Assembly (NCBI RefSeq): GCF_000717055.1
Contig: NZ_JNXI01000013.1
Location: 223,303 to 287,302, forward strand
Direction of reading: 5' to 3'
DNA length: 64,000 nt
Origin: Streptomyces iakyrus
Lineage (GTDB): Bacteria > Actinomycetota > Actinomycetes > Streptomycetales > Streptomycetaceae
The translations under genes and the position numbers were made by a program. Shown one piece after another: positions 15,049 through 23,271 of this stretch. A model generated the notes under the pieces. It saw nothing but the letters and a program-made list of their open reading frames with translations, was not told the DNA's origin and made no database searches. Within the stretch, counting starts at the first letter, position 1, and every line of letters starts with the position of its first letter.

Positions 15049-15076
15049 AAGATACGGACGAGCCGGTTTTTTTCAA
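15049..15076 (-). promoter_or_regulatory. AfsA-type gene promoter overlapped by an ARE-like site
   Basis: On the minus strand TTGAAA (15076-15071) and TATCTT (15054-15049) are separated by 16 bases, a good housekeeping promoter 46 bases before the ATG. The spacer and flanks contain GATACGGACGAGCCGGTTTT, which resembles autoregulatory elements bound by GBL receptors. A receptor bound there would repress the synthase and possibly its own divergent gene, the classic afsA/receptor feedback loop. Confidence 0.65.
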
Positions 15077-15162
15077 AGGGTGAGCCAAGCCGCTGGGACA
15101 GGCCCTCGCGCCCTCGCCACACAGCGACTTCACAGGGATCGACCAAGCTCAGGAGGCACCCG

Positions 15163-15879
15163 ATGGCGCGACAGGAGCGCGCGATCCGCACCCGGCGGAC
15201 CATCCTGGAGGCGGCCGCGGCCGTCTTCGACGAACGCGGCTACACCTCGGCGACCATCGGCGAGATCCTGGACCGGGCAGGCGTCACCAAGGGCGCGCTG
15301 TACTTCCACTTCGGCTCCAAGGAGGAGCTGGCGGTGGGGGTGTTCGAGGAGCAGCTCGCGATCGCGCTCCCGCCGCAGTCCAGCAAGCTCCAGGAACTGG
15401 TCGACTCCGGCTTGGTGATGGCCCGCCGCCTGCGGTCCGAACCGCTGGTGCGGGCCAGTGTGGGGCTCGCGCTCGACCAGGGGGCCATGGATCTCGACCG
15501 CACCCCGGCCTTCCGGATGTGGATCGACCAGAACACGCAGTTGCTGACCGAGGCGAAGGCGCGCGGCGAGCTGTTGCAGCACGTCGACGTGGCGGAGACG
15601 GCGGAACTGCTCGTCGGCAGCTTCTCCGGGGTGCAGTTGCTGTCCCAGCTGCGCTGCCAGCGGCAGGATCTGGAGCGCCGTGTCGTCGTGCTGTTCGAGC
15701 ACTTCCTGCCCAGCATCACCGTGCCCGCGGTGCTGGCCCGGCTCGACATCTCGGTGGACCGGGCCGAGCGGTTGCTGGCGCAGGTGCGGACGGAGGAGGA
15801 AGCGGCCGTGGCCGTGGAGGCCTCGGTGCCGTCAGCGCCACCAGTGCCTTCGGTGCCTTCGGTGTCTTCGGGGGGCTAG
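15163..15879 (+). CDS. scbR: GBL receptor, TetR family (ScbR-like)
   Basis: The 238-residue protein begins MARQERAIRTRRTILEAA and has the strongly conserved receptor helix-turn-helix AGVTKGALYFHFGSKEELA. The ligand domain contains Trp in FRMWIDQNTQ at the place of the conserved receptor tryptophan. ATG 15163 has a perfect AGGAGG at 15151-15156. The C-terminus ends in a short Val/Ser/Pro-rich run. Receptors of this type bind AREs without ligand and release them when the signal builds up. It is divergent from the AfsA-type gene, as in scbA/scbR pairs, which makes the true-receptor role likely. Confidence 0.9.
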   Translation: MARQERAIRTRRTILEAAAAVFDERGYTSATIGEILDRAGVTKGALYFHFGSKEELAVGVFEEQLAIALPPQSSKLQELVDSGLVMARRLRSEPLVRASVGLALDQGAMDLDRTPAFRMWIDQNTQLLTEAKARGELLQHVDVAETAELLVGSFSGVQLLSQLRCQRQDLERRVVVLFEHFLPSITVPAVLARLDISVDRAERLLAQVRTEEEAAVAVEASVPSAPPVPSVPSVSSGG

Positions 15880-15909
15880 CGCGCCACCGCCGCGCGCGCC
15901 CGGCACGGG

Positions 15910-15936
15910 TTGTCCACAGCCGTGGAGTTGTCCACA
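15910..15936 (+). promoter_or_regulatory. Two tandem DnaA-box sequences
   Basis: TTGTCCACA, the preferred Streptomyces DnaA box, occurs at 15910-15918 and 15928-15936 in the same orientation, 18 bases apart. The pair lies 79 bases before the DUF2252 gene. It could recruit DnaA as a transcription regulator or serve as titration sites. No AT-rich unwinding region is present, so this is not oriC. Confidence 0.6.
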
Positions 15937-16014
15937 GGGTCTGACGCGTTTCGGCCGCCGGTTGTACGGTCGGCACGAGTTGATGTTCGTGCGCGTGCGG
16001 GGGAGGCGGTCGGG

Positions 16015-17454
16015 ATGAGCAGGGCTGGAGCTCAGGACGAGGGCGGGACCACGGCGAGGGACGGGGCGCCGCGCCGGCTGCCCACCGTGCGTGGCTTCGC
16101 CGAATGGCCGGCCGAGGGCTCGCCGAAGGACGAGGGCAAGGCCCTGCGCAAGCGGATCCCGCGCAGCGCGCACGCCGCGCTCGACCTGGACGCGTCCCGG
16201 CCCGACGCGGTGAGCGCCGTCGAGGAGTCCGGCCGCGGGCGGCTGCCCGAGCTGGCCCCGATCCGGGTCGGCCGCATGACCGCCACTCCGTTCGCGTTCC
16301 TGCGCGGCGCTGCGGGCCTCATGGCGTACGACCTGGCGCGTACGCCCATGACCGGGATCCGGGCTCAGATCTGCGGCGACGCCCACGCGGCCAACTTCGG
16401 CCTGTACGGGGACGCGCGCGGCGGCCTGGTCATCGATCTGAACGACTTCGACGAAACGGTGCCCGGCCCCTGGGAGTGGGACCTCAAGCGCCTCGTGACC
16501 TCCCTGGTGCTCGCGGGCCGGGTGGCGGGCGCCGACGAGGACCAGTGCCGCAAGGCGGCGTACGACGCGGCGGGTGCCTACCGCAGGACCATGCGGCTCC
16601 TGGCCCGGCTCCCGGTGCTGGACGCGTGGAACGCCATCGCGGACGAGGAGCTCGTCTCCCACACGGACGCCCATGATCTGCTCGGCACGCTGGAGCGGGT
16701 CTCCGAGAAGGCCCGCCACAACACCAGCGGCCGTTTCGCGGCCAAATCGACCGAGGCCACCGAAGACGGCGGGCGCCGCTTCGTCGACGCCCCGCCGGTG
16801 CTGCGACGGGTCCCGGACGCCGAGGCCGCGGCGGTGGCGGTGTCCCTGGAGGAGTACGTCGGCACCCTGCAGGAGGACCGCCTGCCGCTCCTCGCCCGGT
16901 ACGCGGTCCAGGACGTGGCCTTCCGGGTCGTCGGCACGGGCAGTGTCGGCACCCGGTCCTATGTCGTGCTGCTCCTCGACCACCGGGGCGAGCCGCTGGT
17001 GCTCCAGGTGAAGGAGGCGCGGGCGTCGGCGCTGGTCCCGCATCTGGTGAAGGCCGGTTTCGAGGCGCCGGAGGCCGGTCACGAGGGGCGGCGGGTGGTG
17101 ATGGGCCAGAAGCGGATGCAGGTCGTGAGCGACAACCTGCTGGGCTGGACCACGGTCGACGGTCTCCCCTTCCAGGTCCGCCAGTTCCGCAACCGCAAGG
17201 GCAGCGTGGACCCGGCCGCGCTGGCCGCCGACCAGATGGACGACTACGGCCGCATGACCGGCGCGCTCCTGGCCCGCGCGCACGCGCACAGCGCCGATCC
17301 ACGGCTCATCGCCGGATACTGCGGGAAGAACGAGGAGCTGGACGAGGCGATGGCGGACTTCGCCGTGGCCTACGCGGACCGGACCGAGGCGGATCACACG
17401 GAGCTGGTGGCCGGGGTGCGGGCGGGGAAGGTGGCGGCGGAGGTGGGGGTGTAG
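16015..17454 (+). CDS. DUF2252 family protein
   Basis: From ATG 16015 (GGGAGG upstream) the product is 479 residues. It shows the DUF2252 hallmarks: a phosphotransferase-like loop ICGDAHAANFGLYG, then DLNDFDETVPGPWEWDLKRL, reminiscent of the catalytic and metal sites of kinase-like folds. A late motif QFRNRKGSV is also typical. No characterised function is established for the family; a small-molecule kinase-like role is only structural inference. It stands alone downstream of paired DnaA boxes and is co-oriented with the receptor gene 135 bases upstream. Confidence 0.85.
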   Translation: MSRAGAQDEGGTTARDGAPRRLPTVRGFAEWPAEGSPKDEGKALRKRIPRSAHAALDLDASRPDAVSAVEESGRGRLPELAPIRVGRMTATPFAFLRGAAGLMAYDLARTPMTGIRAQICGDAHAANFGLYGDARGGLVIDLNDFDETVPGPWEWDLKRLVTSLVLAGRVAGADEDQCRKAAYDAAGAYRRTMRLLARLPVLDAWNAIADEELVSHTDAHDLLGTLERVSEKARHNTSGRFAAKSTEATEDGGRRFVDAPPVLRRVPDAEAAAVAVSLEEYVGTLQEDRLPLLARYAVQDVAFRVVGTGSVGTRSYVVLLLDHRGEPLVLQVKEARASALVPHLVKAGFEAPEAGHEGRRVVMGQKRMQVVSDNLLGWTTVDGLPFQVRQFRNRKGSVDPAALAADQMDDYGRMTGALLARAHAHSADPRLIAGYCGKNEELDEAMADFAVAYADRTEADHTELVAGVRAGKVAAEVGV

Positions 17455-17657
17455 GGCCTGCGGGTATCCGGGTGCGGGTGCCTGTTGCCGGTTTCCGATT
17501 CTGTGAGGTTGCGGGTTGCGGGGCTGTGGGTGCGGATCCGGATGTGGCTGATGGCTACAGGTGGGGGCGTCGGATGTGGCGCCGTCCGCCGGGTTCGTCC
17601 GGCCGGGGCTGCCCGACGGGGCATGGGCGGGGTCGGGCCGTCACCTAGGCTGGTCGG

Positions 17658-18515
17658 GTGACGACCCCGGAAGCTGACCAGGATGGTGGCGACGCCGCCC
17701 GGCCCGAGGCGCGGCTGGAGCGGGCCGTGCGGGCCGCCGAGCAGGCGTTGATCGAGTACGAGATCGCGGTGGAGACCTTCCGCGTCGAGGTCGAGAACTT
17801 CTCCCGGCTGCACGAACAGAAGCTCGGCCCGATCTACGCCCGGCTCGAGGAGCTGGACGCCCGGATCCTGGAGGCCAGAGCCGCCCGCAGTGGCGACCCT
17901 GCGGACCGGCGGCGGGCGGAGGAGGCCAGGGCCCGGCTCGCCCCGATCCCCGGCGTCGAGGATCTGCTGCACGGCTGGATGGACGGCAGCGGTCTGTTCC
18001 CGGAGGCCTCCGCCATGCTCACGGATCAGCCGGTCCGGCCCCCGCAGCGGGTCCGCCCCAGCGAGGAGGCCCGCAAGCTCTACCGCGACCTCGCCCGCAA
18101 GGCCCACCCGGATCTGGCGCAGGAGGAGAAGGAACGCGCGCGGCGCGAGGAGTTCATCACGCGGGTCAACGCCGCCTACGCCCGGGGGGACGAGGCCGAG
18201 CTGCGTGAGCTCGCCGAGGAGTGGGCCAAGGGACCCGAGCTGAAGCGGGGCCCGAGCCGCGCCGAGGAGCTCTACGCCCGGCTCGAATGGCTCGCCCAGC
18301 GCAAGGAGCTGCTCGGCCTGCTCGCCAGGGAACTGGAGGACAGCGCCATCGGCCACATGCTCCAGCTGGCCCCGGACGACCCGGACCGGCTCCTGGACGA
18401 GATCGGGCAGGGGCTGCTCGCCCAGGTCACCGAGCGCGAGACGGAGCTGGCCGCGCTGCTCGGCGAGGGAGAGGACCAGGGTCAGGGCCAGGGCCACGGC
18501 GAGGGCCAGGTCTGA
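17658..18515 (+). CDS. J-domain-like protein
   Basis: The 285-residue protein starts with a coiled-coil-rich region (about 15-95), then has a J-domain-like segment with the diagnostic His-Pro-Asp in LARKAHPDLAQ (150-152), followed by another helical region and a Gln/Gly-rich tail (DQGQGQGHGEG). J domains stimulate DnaK ATPase, so it may be a co-chaperone; no zinc-finger or substrate domain is present. GTG 17658 was chosen for its position after GGTCGG. It is 47 bases from the rhodanese gene and probably co-transcribed. Confidence 0.8.
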   Translation: MTTPEADQDGGDAARPEARLERAVRAAEQALIEYEIAVETFRVEVENFSRLHEQKLGPIYARLEELDARILEARAARSGDPADRRRAEEARARLAPIPGVEDLLHGWMDGSGLFPEASAMLTDQPVRPPQRVRPSEEARKLYRDLARKAHPDLAQEEKERARREEFITRVNAAYARGDEAELRELAEEWAKGPELKRGPSRAEELYARLEWLAQRKELLGLLARELEDSAIGHMLQLAPDDPDRLLDEIGQGLLAQVTERETELAALLGEGEDQGQGQGHGEGQV

Positions 18516-18562
18516 GCCGTGCCCCGGCCGGGGCACGGGCCGGTTCCGGTAGCGTCGGACGC

Positions 18563-18910
18563 ATGAGTTTTGGAGCTGGTGTGCCCACGGTCGCGGTCGC
18601 GGACCTCAAGGACGGTGACTTCCTGCTGGACGTCCGGGAGGACGACGAGTGGAAGGCCGGTCATGCCGAAGGGGCGCTGCACATCCCCATCAGCGAGTTC
18701 GTCGCCCGCTACGGCGAGCTGACCGAGGCCGCCCCGCAGGACGGCCGGGTCCATGTGATCTGCCGCTCCGGAGGCCGGTCCGCCCAGGTCACGATGTACC
18801 TGGCCCAGCAGGGCATCGACGCCGTGAACGTCGACGGCGGCATGCAGGTGTGGGAGGCGGCGGGCCGTCCCGTCGTGACGGACGACGGGCAGCAGGGGTT
18901 CGTCCTCTAG
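18563..18910 (+). CDS. Single-domain rhodanese
   Basis: The 115-residue protein is one rhodanese domain with LLDVREDDEW and the active loop VICRSGGRS. ATG at 18563 begins right at the domain. It follows the J-domain gene closely and converges on the acyl-CoA dehydrogenase, with only 23 bases between stop codons. It probably transfers sulfane sulfur, but is separate from the cst-like operon and has no CstR-type site. Confidence 0.87.
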   Translation: MSFGAGVPTVAVADLKDGDFLLDVREDDEWKAGHAEGALHIPISEFVARYGELTEAAPQDGRVHVICRSGGRSAQVTMYLAQQGIDAVNVDGGMQVWEAAGRPVVTDDGQQGFVL

Positions 18911-18933
18911 ACCGCCTGACCCGCCCGTTCGCG

Positions 18934-20067
18934 TCAGCCCAGTGGGTGGGTCGCCAGGAGGTCGCCCAGGGCCTCCTCGTGTGCGGAGGCCGGGCCGAGT
19001 GACAGTTCCAGGTGCTTGGCCCAGGCGTGGTACCGGTGCAGGGGGTAGTCGACGTCGGCGCCGAAGCCGCCGTGCAGGTGCTGCGCGGTCTGCACGACCC
19101 GGCGTACGCCTTCCGCCGCCCAGATCTTCGCGACGGCCACGTCCCCGGCGGCGGGCAGCGGGCCCGGGGCCCCGGAGGAGATCCGCCACGCGGCCTGCCA
19201 CAGCGTGGCCTCCATCGCGCGCAGGTCGATGTAGCGGTCGGCGGCCTGCACGGCGACGGCCTGGAAGGTCGCGATGGGGAACCCGAACTGCTCCCGCTTG
19301 CCCGTGTAGTCCCCGGTCATCCGCAGCACCTGCTCCCCGAGGCCGAGGGCCAGCGCACACGTCCCGGTGGCCAGCAGGTCCCGCAGCCACTCCCACGCAC
19401 CGTCGGCGTCGATCACGTCCGGGGCGGCGAGCCGTGCCGACTCCAGCCGCAGTTCGCCGAGCCGCTCGCCGCTGGTGGAGAACTGCTCGGCGAGGACGGT
19501 TCCCTCGTGGCCGCGCGGCACCAGGGCGAGCACGGTCCGGCCGGTCCCGGTGTGCGCGGGGACGAGCGTGACATCCGCGTCGTGGGCCCACGGCACGGCC
19601 GTCTGGACCCCGTCGAGCACCCAGGTGCCGCCGTCCTGCCGGGCGGTCACGGCCTGCTCGGCAGGGTCGTGGCCGGTGCGGCCGTGCGCGGCGACGGTCA
19701 GTACGGTCTCGCCCCGGGCGGCCCGGGCGAGCAGGTCAGCCTTCGCCTCTTCGCCGGCATAGGCCTGGACGGCCGCCGCTGCCGCGCTGCTCTCCAGCAG
19801 GGGCACCCTGGCCAGGACCCGCGCCGACTCCCGCAGCACCAGGCACAACGCGATGGCGTCCAGGCCGGCCCCGCCGTAATGGGCGTCCAGCAGCAGGCTC
19901 AGCAGGTCCGCGTCGGCGAGGGTGGCCCACAGGGCCTGGTCGTACGTCTCGGCGACGGCGCCGGGGGTGAGGGCCGGGCTGGGCACGGCGTCGGGCGCGA
20001 CCCCGGCGAACACGCCCCTCGCCGCCTCGGCCGCCGCCTGCTGCTCCTCGGTGAAGGTGAAGTCCAC
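18934..20067 (-). CDS. Acyl-CoA dehydrogenase of the steroid-type FadE28/29 class
   Basis: The 377-residue protein has N-terminal helices, a central beta domain and a C-terminal FAD/acyl-CoA domain ending in QHLHGGFGADVDYPLHRYH. That motif is characteristic of the small dehydrogenases that form alpha2beta2 enzymes acting on steroid side chains; many have only one active subunit, and a canonical catalytic glutamate is not obvious here. GTG at 20065-20067 follows GGAAGGAC. A perfect KstR-type operator lies 48 bases upstream. The partner subunit is not nearby, so substrate and activity are inferred. Confidence 0.82.
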   Translation of the reverse strand: MDFTFTEEQQAAAEAARGVFAGVAPDAVPSPALTPGAVAETYDQALWATLADADLLSLLLDAHYGGAGLDAIALCLVLRESARVLARVPLLESSAAAAAVQAYAGEEAKADLLARAARGETVLTVAAHGRTGHDPAEQAVTARQDGGTWVLDGVQTAVPWAHDADVTLVPAHTGTGRTVLALVPRGHEGTVLAEQFSTSGERLGELRLESARLAAPDVIDADGAWEWLRDLLATGTCALALGLGEQVLRMTGDYTGKREQFGFPIATFQAVAVQAADRYIDLRAMEATLWQAAWRISSGAPGPLPAAGDVAVAKIWAAEGVRRVVQTAQHLHGGFGADVDYPLHRYHAWAKHLELSLGPASAHEEALGDLLATHPLG

Positions 20068-20114
20068 GGTGCCTGTCCTTCCGGCGATCCCGGTGAGCTG
20101 ACGGGGCGTCAAGA

Positions 20115-20128
20115 TAGAACAGGTTCTA
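20115..20128. promoter_or_regulatory. KstR-type operator
   Basis: TAGAACAGGTTCTA matches the KstR consensus (TAGAAC-N2-GTTCTA form) at every arm position. KstR is the TetR repressor of cholesterol catabolism in mycobacteria and rhodococci, released by steroid-CoA. The site lies 48 bases before the acyl-CoA dehydrogenase start. The rest of the 377-base gap (20068-20444) holds TGTGGATAA at 20199-20207, the reverse complement of a DnaA box, but no gene that I can support. Confidence 0.7.
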
Positions 20129-20444
20129 GAAGAAGGGAATGGGTGTACGGAAGGGCGCCGTAGGGTGTCACTCTCATGGACGACCGGCCGGGGCGCCCTG
20201 TGGATAACCTGCGGGGGTCCCCTGTGGACCAAGCGGGCCGGGGTTTCGACCGTCGCGCTCGCCGGACGGCCGGCCGCCGCGGTGTGGCGACGGCCACGGC
20301 GGGACCGGCGGACAGGGGCTGTGCCCGGGTGGGCGTCCTGAGTACCGTGCCCGTGCCGACGCCGCGCAGTGACCGCGCGGGCGGTACGACGCCCTCGCGG
20401 CCGGGCGGACGGAACGACGGACCGGGATCGTGGAACGGGGCGGA

Positions 20445-21254
20445 ATGGACGCGTACGACGAGGGCTCGGACGCCCGGCACCGCCCGGACGTGCCGAGCCG
20501 GCCGGCTCCGCCCGGGGAGCGGGGCGCGCCGGCGGAGTCCGCCGGTCCGGTCGAGCCGTCCGGGCCCGCCGGGACTCACCCGCTCGGCGAACCCCGTACC
20601 GGTGTCGCCGCGCTCTCCCTCCGCTACCGGATCACGGTGGCCCTGGCGCTGGCGGTCGTCGCCGTCGGGGTGTGTGTGCATCTGGGGATGACGTTCCTGC
20701 ACGTCGCCCCGGCGAACACGGTCACCAAGGCGCACGGCGAGGCCGTGGACGACTGGATCTACCCGGAGTTCGAGCAGAACTGGAAGCTCTTCGCGCCGAA
20801 CCCGCTCCAGCAGAACATCTCGATCCAGGTCCGCGCCGGGGTCCGGGGGCCGGAGGGCATGACGTCGACCACCGGCTGGTACGACCTGTCCGCCGAGGAC
20901 GGCCGCGCCATCGACGGCAACCTGCTGCCCAGCCACACCCAGCAGAACGAACTGCGCCGCGCCTGGGACTTCTACGTCGCCACGCACGACTCCGAGAACC
21001 GCCCGGTGGGCCTGCGTGGTTCGCTCTCGGAGTCGTATCTGCGCCGGATCATGGTGCTGCGCCTCGACCGTGACCACGCCGTACGGGCCGCGACCGGGGG
21101 CGCCGGTGTCATCGAGCGGGTGCAGGTCCGCTCCCGGACCAGCAACGTGCCGCCGCCCCGGTGGAGCCGGGAGAAGGTCTCCACCACACCGTCCTACCGG
21201 GAGCTGCCGTGGTGGAAGGTCCCGCAGGACGAGGCCGCGGGAGGGGTGCGGTGA
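20445..21254 (+). CDS. DUF5819 family membrane-anchored protein
   Basis: The product is about 269 residues: a Pro/Gly-rich cytoplasmic N-terminus, one membrane helix (about residues 57-80, VALALAVVAVGVCVHLG) and a soluble DUF5819 domain with NWKLFAPNPLQQN and RRAWDFYVATHD. ATG 20445 was chosen over GTG 20430 because GGGGCGGA precedes it. The stop overlaps the next start by four bases (GTGA), so the protein is made together with the HTTM membrane enzyme. Function is not known; its fixed pairing suggests it is a partner or substrate of that enzyme. Confidence 0.8.
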   Translation: MDAYDEGSDARHRPDVPSRPAPPGERGAPAESAGPVEPSGPAGTHPLGEPRTGVAALSLRYRITVALALAVVAVGVCVHLGMTFLHVAPANTVTKAHGEAVDDWIYPEFEQNWKLFAPNPLQQNISIQVRAGVRGPEGMTSTTGWYDLSAEDGRAIDGNLLPSHTQQNELRRAWDFYVATHDSENRPVGLRGSLSESYLRRIMVLRLDRDHAVRAATGGAGVIERVQVRSRTSNVPPPRWSREKVSTTPSYRELPWWKVPQDEAAGGVR

Positions 21255-22462
21255 ACCGCTTGTCGATGGCCGTCTCGGGCGGTATCGCCCGCGTCACCGA
21301 GGCCGCCCTGGGCCCCTACCAGACGGCCGTCATCCGCATCGGCTTCAGCGCCACCTGGCTGCTGTTCCTGCTGCGCGAGCTCCCCCACCGGCACGAACTG
21401 TACGGTCCCGACGGCCCCTGGAGCTGGGACCTCGCCCAGCAGCTGACCGCGTCCAACGGCTCCTTCACCACGCTGATGTGGTCGGACGGCCGGGTCTGGT
21501 TCGAGATCGTCTACGCGCTCGCGGTCCTCTCCAGCGCCCTGCTCCTGCTGGGCTGGCGCACCCGCACCATGTCGGTGCTGTTCATGGTCGGCGTGCTGTC
21601 GCTGCAGAACCGCAGCGTCTTCATGGGCGACGGCGGCGACAACGTGCTGCACCTGATGTCGGTCTACCTGGTGTTCACGCGGTGCGCCCAGGTGTGGTCG
21701 CTGGACGCCCGGCGGGCCGAGCGGGAGCGGGCGGCACGCGCGCGGGGCGAGCGGGTCACGGACCGGACCGGCCCGGCCCTGTGGGGTGTGCTCGGGGCCG
21801 TGCTGGCCGCGGTCACCCTGGTCGGCCGGATGCAGGGCGACTGGCTGATACCGGCCCTGCTGTGGACGGTGTGGGTGGCGCTGGCCCTGTGGTGGCTGGT
21901 CGGACGCCGGGCCCGGACCGGTGAGCCGCGGATCCTGCTGGACGTGATCGGCAACGTCGTGCACAACGGCGCCCTGCTCGTGATCATGGCCGAGGCGTGC
22001 CTGATCTACGCGACGGCCGGCTGGTACAAGGTCCAGGGATCCCGCTGGCAGGACGGCACCGCGGTCTACTACCCGCTCCACCTGGAGTACTTCTCGCCCT
22101 GGCCGGCGCTCGCCGATCTGCTGTCGGCCAGCGGCACGATGGTGATGCTGGTGACCTACGGGACGGTCCTGGTGCAGGTCGCCTTCCCGTTCACCCTGTT
22201 CAACCGGCGGGTGAAGAACGTCCTGCTGGCGGTGATGATGACCGAGCACGCCGTGATCGCCGTGGTCCTCGGTCTGCCGTTCTTCTCGCTGGCGATGATC
22301 GCGGCGGACGCGGTGTTCCTGCCCACGGGCTTCCTGCGCCGCCTGGGCGGCCGGGCGACAGGCGTGCGTGACCGGCTCGCGCGCCGGGGCGGGCGGGCGT
22401 CCCCGCCCGGGCAGCGTGCCCGGGAGAACCCCGAGGCCGAGCACGTAGGCTCCGGGGCATGA
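21251..22462 (+). CDS. HTTM-domain membrane protein (gamma-carboxylase-like)
   Basis: The 403-residue protein has many membrane helices and the HTTM architecture related to the membrane part of vitamin K-dependent gamma-carboxylase, with RIGFSATWLLFLLREL, NVLHLMSVYLVF and TAGWYKVQGSRWQDGTAVYY. GTG 21251 overlaps the DUF5819 stop and its own stop overlaps the TrmH start, making a three-gene coupled unit. Bacterial HTTM proteins have no settled activity; a redox or carboxylation reaction on the DUF5819 partner is possible but unproven. Confidence 0.82.
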   Translation: MNRLSMAVSGGIARVTEAALGPYQTAVIRIGFSATWLLFLLRELPHRHELYGPDGPWSWDLAQQLTASNGSFTTLMWSDGRVWFEIVYALAVLSSALLLLGWRTRTMSVLFMVGVLSLQNRSVFMGDGGDNVLHLMSVYLVFTRCAQVWSLDARRAERERAARARGERVTDRTGPALWGVLGAVLAAVTLVGRMQGDWLIPALLWTVWVALALWWLVGRRARTGEPRILLDVIGNVVHNGALLVIMAEACLIYATAGWYKVQGSRWQDGTAVYYPLHLEYFSPWPALADLLSASGTMVMLVTYGTVLVQVAFPFTLFNRRVKNVLLAVMMTEHAVIAVVLGLPFFSLAMIAADAVFLPTGFLRRLGGRATGVRDRLARRGGRASPPGQRARENPEAEHVGSGA

Positions 22463-23226
22463 CCGACCCCGTGACCCGCTGGCACCGGCTCGCCGGCGGC
22501 ACCGTCCTGCTCGACGGGTTCCACGCCCTCAAGCACGCGCTGCGTTTCGGGGCGGAGGTGCCGGTGGCGGTCACCGCGGACCGGGCCGCCGCACTGGCCC
22601 TCGCCGAGGAGCTGGCCCCGGACGTACGGGACGCGCTGGCCGGGCTGCTGACGGAGGTGCCGTACGGGACGTACACGTCGTTCGTGCCCCGCCCGCACCC
22701 GACGGCGGTGGCCGCGCTGGCGGTACGGCCCTCCCGCGAGTCCAGCCTCGCGAAGCTGGCCCACACGCCCCGCACGACCCCGGTGGTGGTCCTCGACAAC
22801 CCGCGCAACCTGGGCAACGCGGGCGCGGTGATCCGTCTGGCCGCCGGTTTCGGGGCGACCGGTGTGGTGACGACCGGGACGGTCGACCCGTGGCACCCGA
22901 CGGTCGTGCGGGGCGGGGCGGGCCTGCACTTCGCGACGACGGTGGAGCGGCTGACCGTCGACGAGCTGCCGCCCGGCCCGCTGTTCGCCCTGGACCCGGA
23001 GGGCGACGACATCCGGGGTGTGGAACTCCCGGACGACGCCGTCCTCGCGTTCGGCTCCGAGCGCACGGGTCTGTCGGCCGAGCTGCGCGCCCGGGCCGGC
23101 CATCTCCTGTCCCTCCCGATGCGCCCCCAGGTCAGCAGCTACAACCTCGCGACCAGTGTCGCGATGACCCTGTACCACTGGAGCTGCGGTGCGCCCCTTC
23201 AGGGGCGCGGGGAACTGCGCGAGTAA
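22459..23226 (+). CDS. TrmH/SpoU-family RNA methyltransferase
   Basis: The 255-residue protein has the three SPOUT knot motifs: NPRNLGNAGAVIRLAAGFG, AFGSERTGLS and the C-terminal SLPMRPQVSSYNLATSVAM. It lacks a long substrate-binding N-domain. These enzymes transfer methyl from S-adenosylmethionine to ribose 2'-OH of tRNA or rRNA. ATG overlaps the preceding stop by four bases. The target RNA cannot be told from the sequence; coupling to membrane genes is probably organisational. Confidence 0.88.
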   Translation: MTDPVTRWHRLAGGTVLLDGFHALKHALRFGAEVPVAVTADRAAALALAEELAPDVRDALAGLLTEVPYGTYTSFVPRPHPTAVAALAVRPSRESSLAKLAHTPRTTPVVVLDNPRNLGNAGAVIRLAAGFGATGVVTTGTVDPWHPTVVRGGAGLHFATTVERLTVDELPPGPLFALDPEGDDIRGVELPDDAVLAFGSERTGLSAELRARAGHLLSLPMRPQVSSYNLATSVAMTLYHWSCGAPLQGRGELRE

Positions 23227-23271
23227 CCACGACGCGCCGGCACCCGCGCAGACAACCGCACTCCCAGGTTC

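Noticed and set aside
15910..15936. An origin of replication
   Set aside because: Only two DnaA boxes, no AT-rich region, no dnaA/dnaN genes nearby.
20109..21077. Minus-strand 322-codon frame
   Set aside because: Shadow of the DUF5819 gene; no start context and no domain.
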